In this document: positions 6,353-7,681 of the stretch, in pieces | Layout of the letters: each line of letters opens with the position of its first letter | Position numbering within the stretch: position 1 is the stretch's first letter | Assembly: GCA_002351955.1 (NCBI GenBank) | Contig: DEHO01000038.1 | Span: 26,385 to 34,065, forward strand | Origin: Flavobacteriales bacterium UBA2798 | Lineage (GTDB): Bacteria > Bacteroidota > Bacteroidia > Flavobacteriales_D > UBA2798 | Direction: 5' to 3' | Length of the DNA stretch: 7,681 bases | The notes under the pieces: generated by a model | Seen by the model: the letters and a program-made list of their open reading frames with translations, nothing else | What the model was told of the DNA's origin: nothing | Database searches by the model: none | Translations under genes and position numbers: made by a program

Positions 6353-6916
6353 GTGAGAAATGGTATAACGCTTTTTATACTCCTGGTTTACACCTTGTCT
6401 GCAGGTGCTCAAATCGGTGATGCAACGATCAATTCCGAAGGCAAAAGGATCTCCTTCATCTCGGGCATGCTCTTCAATAACAAGGATTTCTTTTTTGATT
6501 TTGGACTGGGTTATGAAAACCTTACTGCTCAGTGGGCGATTCGACTTGATGTGGATTTCAGACCCTTCTTCAAAAAGGTGCAGATCAAGAATGAGGATGG
6601 CAGTATCGATCAGTTTTTCGAGCGGAAAACCTTGTTGGGAATTGCTGCCGAAAAACGATTGCTGCAACTTCCGGTTGGTTCGTCCACTTTTCGGTTTTTA
6701 GTAGGCGCAAAGGGTGGCGTTATGTTCGGGAATTACCGCGGGCTTCGTCGCCACGCCGAAATTCTTCCTTATGTTTCACCTTATGCTGGTGCTGCTTTCG
6801 ATATTGGTTCGGGTGGCATGTTTAAGTTCGGCTATTCTTTTATGGATTTGCAAAACCCGCGCATTCCGCAACACCGGATCTTTTTCGGAATTACTTTTTA
6901 TCTCACTGAATTATGA
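6353..6916 (+). CDS. Secreted beta-rich protein, probably outer-membrane barrel; function unknown
   Basis: 187 residues with a signal peptide (MRNGITLFILLVYTLSAGA, cleavage before Q20). The start is forced: a TGA at 6347-6349 closes the frame just upstream, so the GTG at 6353 is the only start that includes the signal peptide; the ATG at 6360 is out of frame. The mature part alternates hydrophobic and polar residues in short strands rich in aromatic residues and glycine (FFFDFGLGYENLTAQWAIRL, FRFLVGAKGGVMFG, YAGAAFDIGSGGMFKFGYSF), ending in RIFFGITFYLTEL, which looks like the last strand of a small outer-membrane barrel, although the terminal residue is not the usual Phe. I do not recognise a named family. 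First gene of an operon: its stop overlaps the lipoprotein start (ATGA). Confidence 0.75.
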   Translation: MRNGITLFILLVYTLSAGAQIGDATINSEGKRISFISGMLFNNKDFFFDFGLGYENLTAQWAIRLDVDFRPFFKKVQIKNEDGSIDQFFERKTLLGIAAEKRLLQLPVGSSTFRFLVGAKGGVMFGNYRGLRRHAEILPYVSPYAGAAFDIGSGGMFKFGYSFMDLQNPRIPQHRIFFGITFYLTEL

Positions 6917-7332
6917 ATAAAGTGCTGCTTGCAGGTTTTTTTATGGTGCTCTTGTTGCAATCCTGTTTCCGGAGTAAGGAGTGTGATCCGAATAAAATTT
7001 GCGATACCAATAAACCGGATTCTTCCTGGGTGAATATTCAATTCAGCGCCACAAAATACGGGATTGGTGTTCCCTTTATCATTTACAATGGCGATGCCGA
7101 AGATGAACTTGTGGTTTTGCGTGATACTGCATTTACAGATAAACTTTCGTATTACCTCCCCATTTCAGAACGCTATTCGGTAAAGGCTGTGTATTTGATC
7201 AATACAACCGCCAATACAACCAGGGTTACTGCCTACGATGGTGGTAAATTGCGACTTGAAAAATCATGGAACTGCGATGAGCGTTGTTACAGCGCTCCTG
7301 ATCTCAATCTCGATTGCCGTTTGCTCGAATGA
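6913..7332 (+). CDS. Small cysteine-rich lipoprotein, function unknown
   Basis: 139 residues. A short basic start and hydrophobic stretch lead to the lipobox LLQSC with C18 as the lipidated cysteine, so it should be anchored in the inner or outer membrane facing the periplasm or the surface. The mature part is only about 120 residues and looks beta-rich (WVNIQFSATKYG, ELVVLRDTAF, RYSVKAVYLINTT). It has five further cysteines, two near the N-terminus (24, 30) and three near the C-terminus (121, 125, 135), which could form disulfides joining the two ends. I do not recognise the family. It overlaps both neighbours by 4 nt (ATGA at 6913 and at 7329), so the three genes are almost certainly co-transcribed and coupled in translation. 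Confidence 0.8.
   Translation: MNKVLLAGFFMVLLLQSCFRSKECDPNKICDTNKPDSSWVNIQFSATKYGIGVPFIIYNGDAEDELVVLRDTAFTDKLSYYLPISERYSVKAVYLINTTANTTRVTAYDGGKLRLEKSWNCDERCYSAPDLNLDCRLLE
7201..7221 (+). repeat. Short in-frame direct repeat in the lipoprotein gene
   Basis: AATACAACC occurs at 7201-7209 and again at 7213-7221, a period of 12 bp that preserves frame and encodes NTT-A-NTT. It looks like a small slippage duplication rather than a functional site. Confidence 0.5.
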
Positions 7333-7681
7333 AAATGGAGATCGATAAACTTTCCTATTCCTACAAAGAAGGAAATCACGCTGTACTTAACACTGTTTCG
7401 TTTTGCATAGAAGATAGTTTTTTTTCTCTTGGAATTGCAGGACGCAGCGGTAGTGGAAAAACAACATTGCTTAAAGCGATCTATGGTCTGCTGAATATCC
7501 GGTCCGGACAAGTTCGTTTCAATGGCGAACGTGTGGAAGGTCCCGATCAGCATCTGATTCCCGGGCATCCGAAAATGAAACTGATTGCTCAGGATTTTGC
7601 GCTTTTGCCCGATCACACCGTTGAAGAAAATATTTATACCCGATTACTGGCCTACACCCCTGAATTCCGTCGTGCAAAGGC
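7329..7681 (+). CDS. ABC transporter ATP-binding protein, 5' part only
   Basis: The first 117 codons of an ABC ATPase, cut by the right edge. Visible motifs are the Walker A GRSGSGKTT at residues 38-46 (catalytic K44) and the Q-loop glutamine Q88 in IAQDFALLP, followed by the HTVEENI segment typical of importer- and exporter-type ATPases. The signature motif, Walker B and H-loop lie outside the window. It binds ATP at the cytoplasmic face of an inner-membrane transporter. The ATG at 7329 overlaps the lipoprotein stop as ATGA; a second ATG two codons later (7335) is possible. The substrate cannot be deduced; no permease gene is visible yet and may follow to the right. Confidence 0.9.
   Translation, partial: MKMEIDKLSYSYKEGNHAVLNTVSFCIEDSFFSLGIAGRSGSGKTTLLKAIYGLLNIRSGQVRFNGERVEGPDQHLIPGHPKMKLIAQDFALLPDHTVEENIYTRLLAYTPEFRRAK

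Noticed and set aside
7287..7616. 109-codon minus-strand frame
   Set aside because: Antisense to the end of the lipoprotein gene and to the Walker A region of the ABC ATPase; no coding character of its own.

Overview
The window comes from a member of the Bacteroidota, most likely a Flavobacteriia- or Sphingobacteriia-like lineage. Four things point there. One gene ends in a type IX secretion (T9SS) C-terminal sorting domain. Starts lack Shine-Dalgarno sequences, and several are preceded by the TAnnTTTG -7 promoter box typical of the phylum. The phosphoglucosamine mutase and the periplasmic DPP IV-type peptidase have the forms seen in Bacteroidota. The DNA is moderately AT-rich, and I see no phage, plasmid, CRISPR, tRNA or rRNA signal, so this looks like ordinary chromosome.

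Left part (1-1700, minus strand): a large cytoplasmic TPR protein is translationally coupled by a 4-nt ATGA overlap to a gene running off the left edge. The 80-odd visible codons of that gene match the phosphosulfolactate synthase (ComA) family. A consensus -7 box sits 15 nt upstream of the TPR start. The next ~200 bp hold no gene.

Middle (1880-4020): a short minus-strand gene encodes a T9SS cargo reduced to a remnant of a YCF48/BNR-like repeat protein plus the sorting domain. Its signal peptide is present in the DNA but out of frame with the only upstream ATG, by one base. Divergent from it is a complete glmM (plus strand), which makes glucosamine-1-phosphate for cell-wall and LPS precursors. 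Between glmM and the convergent peptidase gene lies a 21-bp hairpin embedded in imperfect copies of a 14-bp repeat.

Right part (4017-7681): a complete, exported S9B dipeptidyl peptidase IV lies on the minus strand. The divergent region upstream of it holds a near-perfect 21-bp palindrome, a candidate operator. Starting on the plus strand is a tightly packed operon, each gene overlapping the next by 4 nt: a secreted or outer-membrane beta-rich protein with a GTG start and possibly no leader, a small cysteine-rich lipoprotein, and an ABC-transporter ATPase cut by the right edge.

The most unusual items are the decayed or frameshifted T9SS gene, the barrel-like protein/lipoprotein/ABC-ATPase operon of unknown function, the ComA homologue outside the methanogens, and the palindrome upstream of the peptidase gene. 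I see no convincing large novel system.
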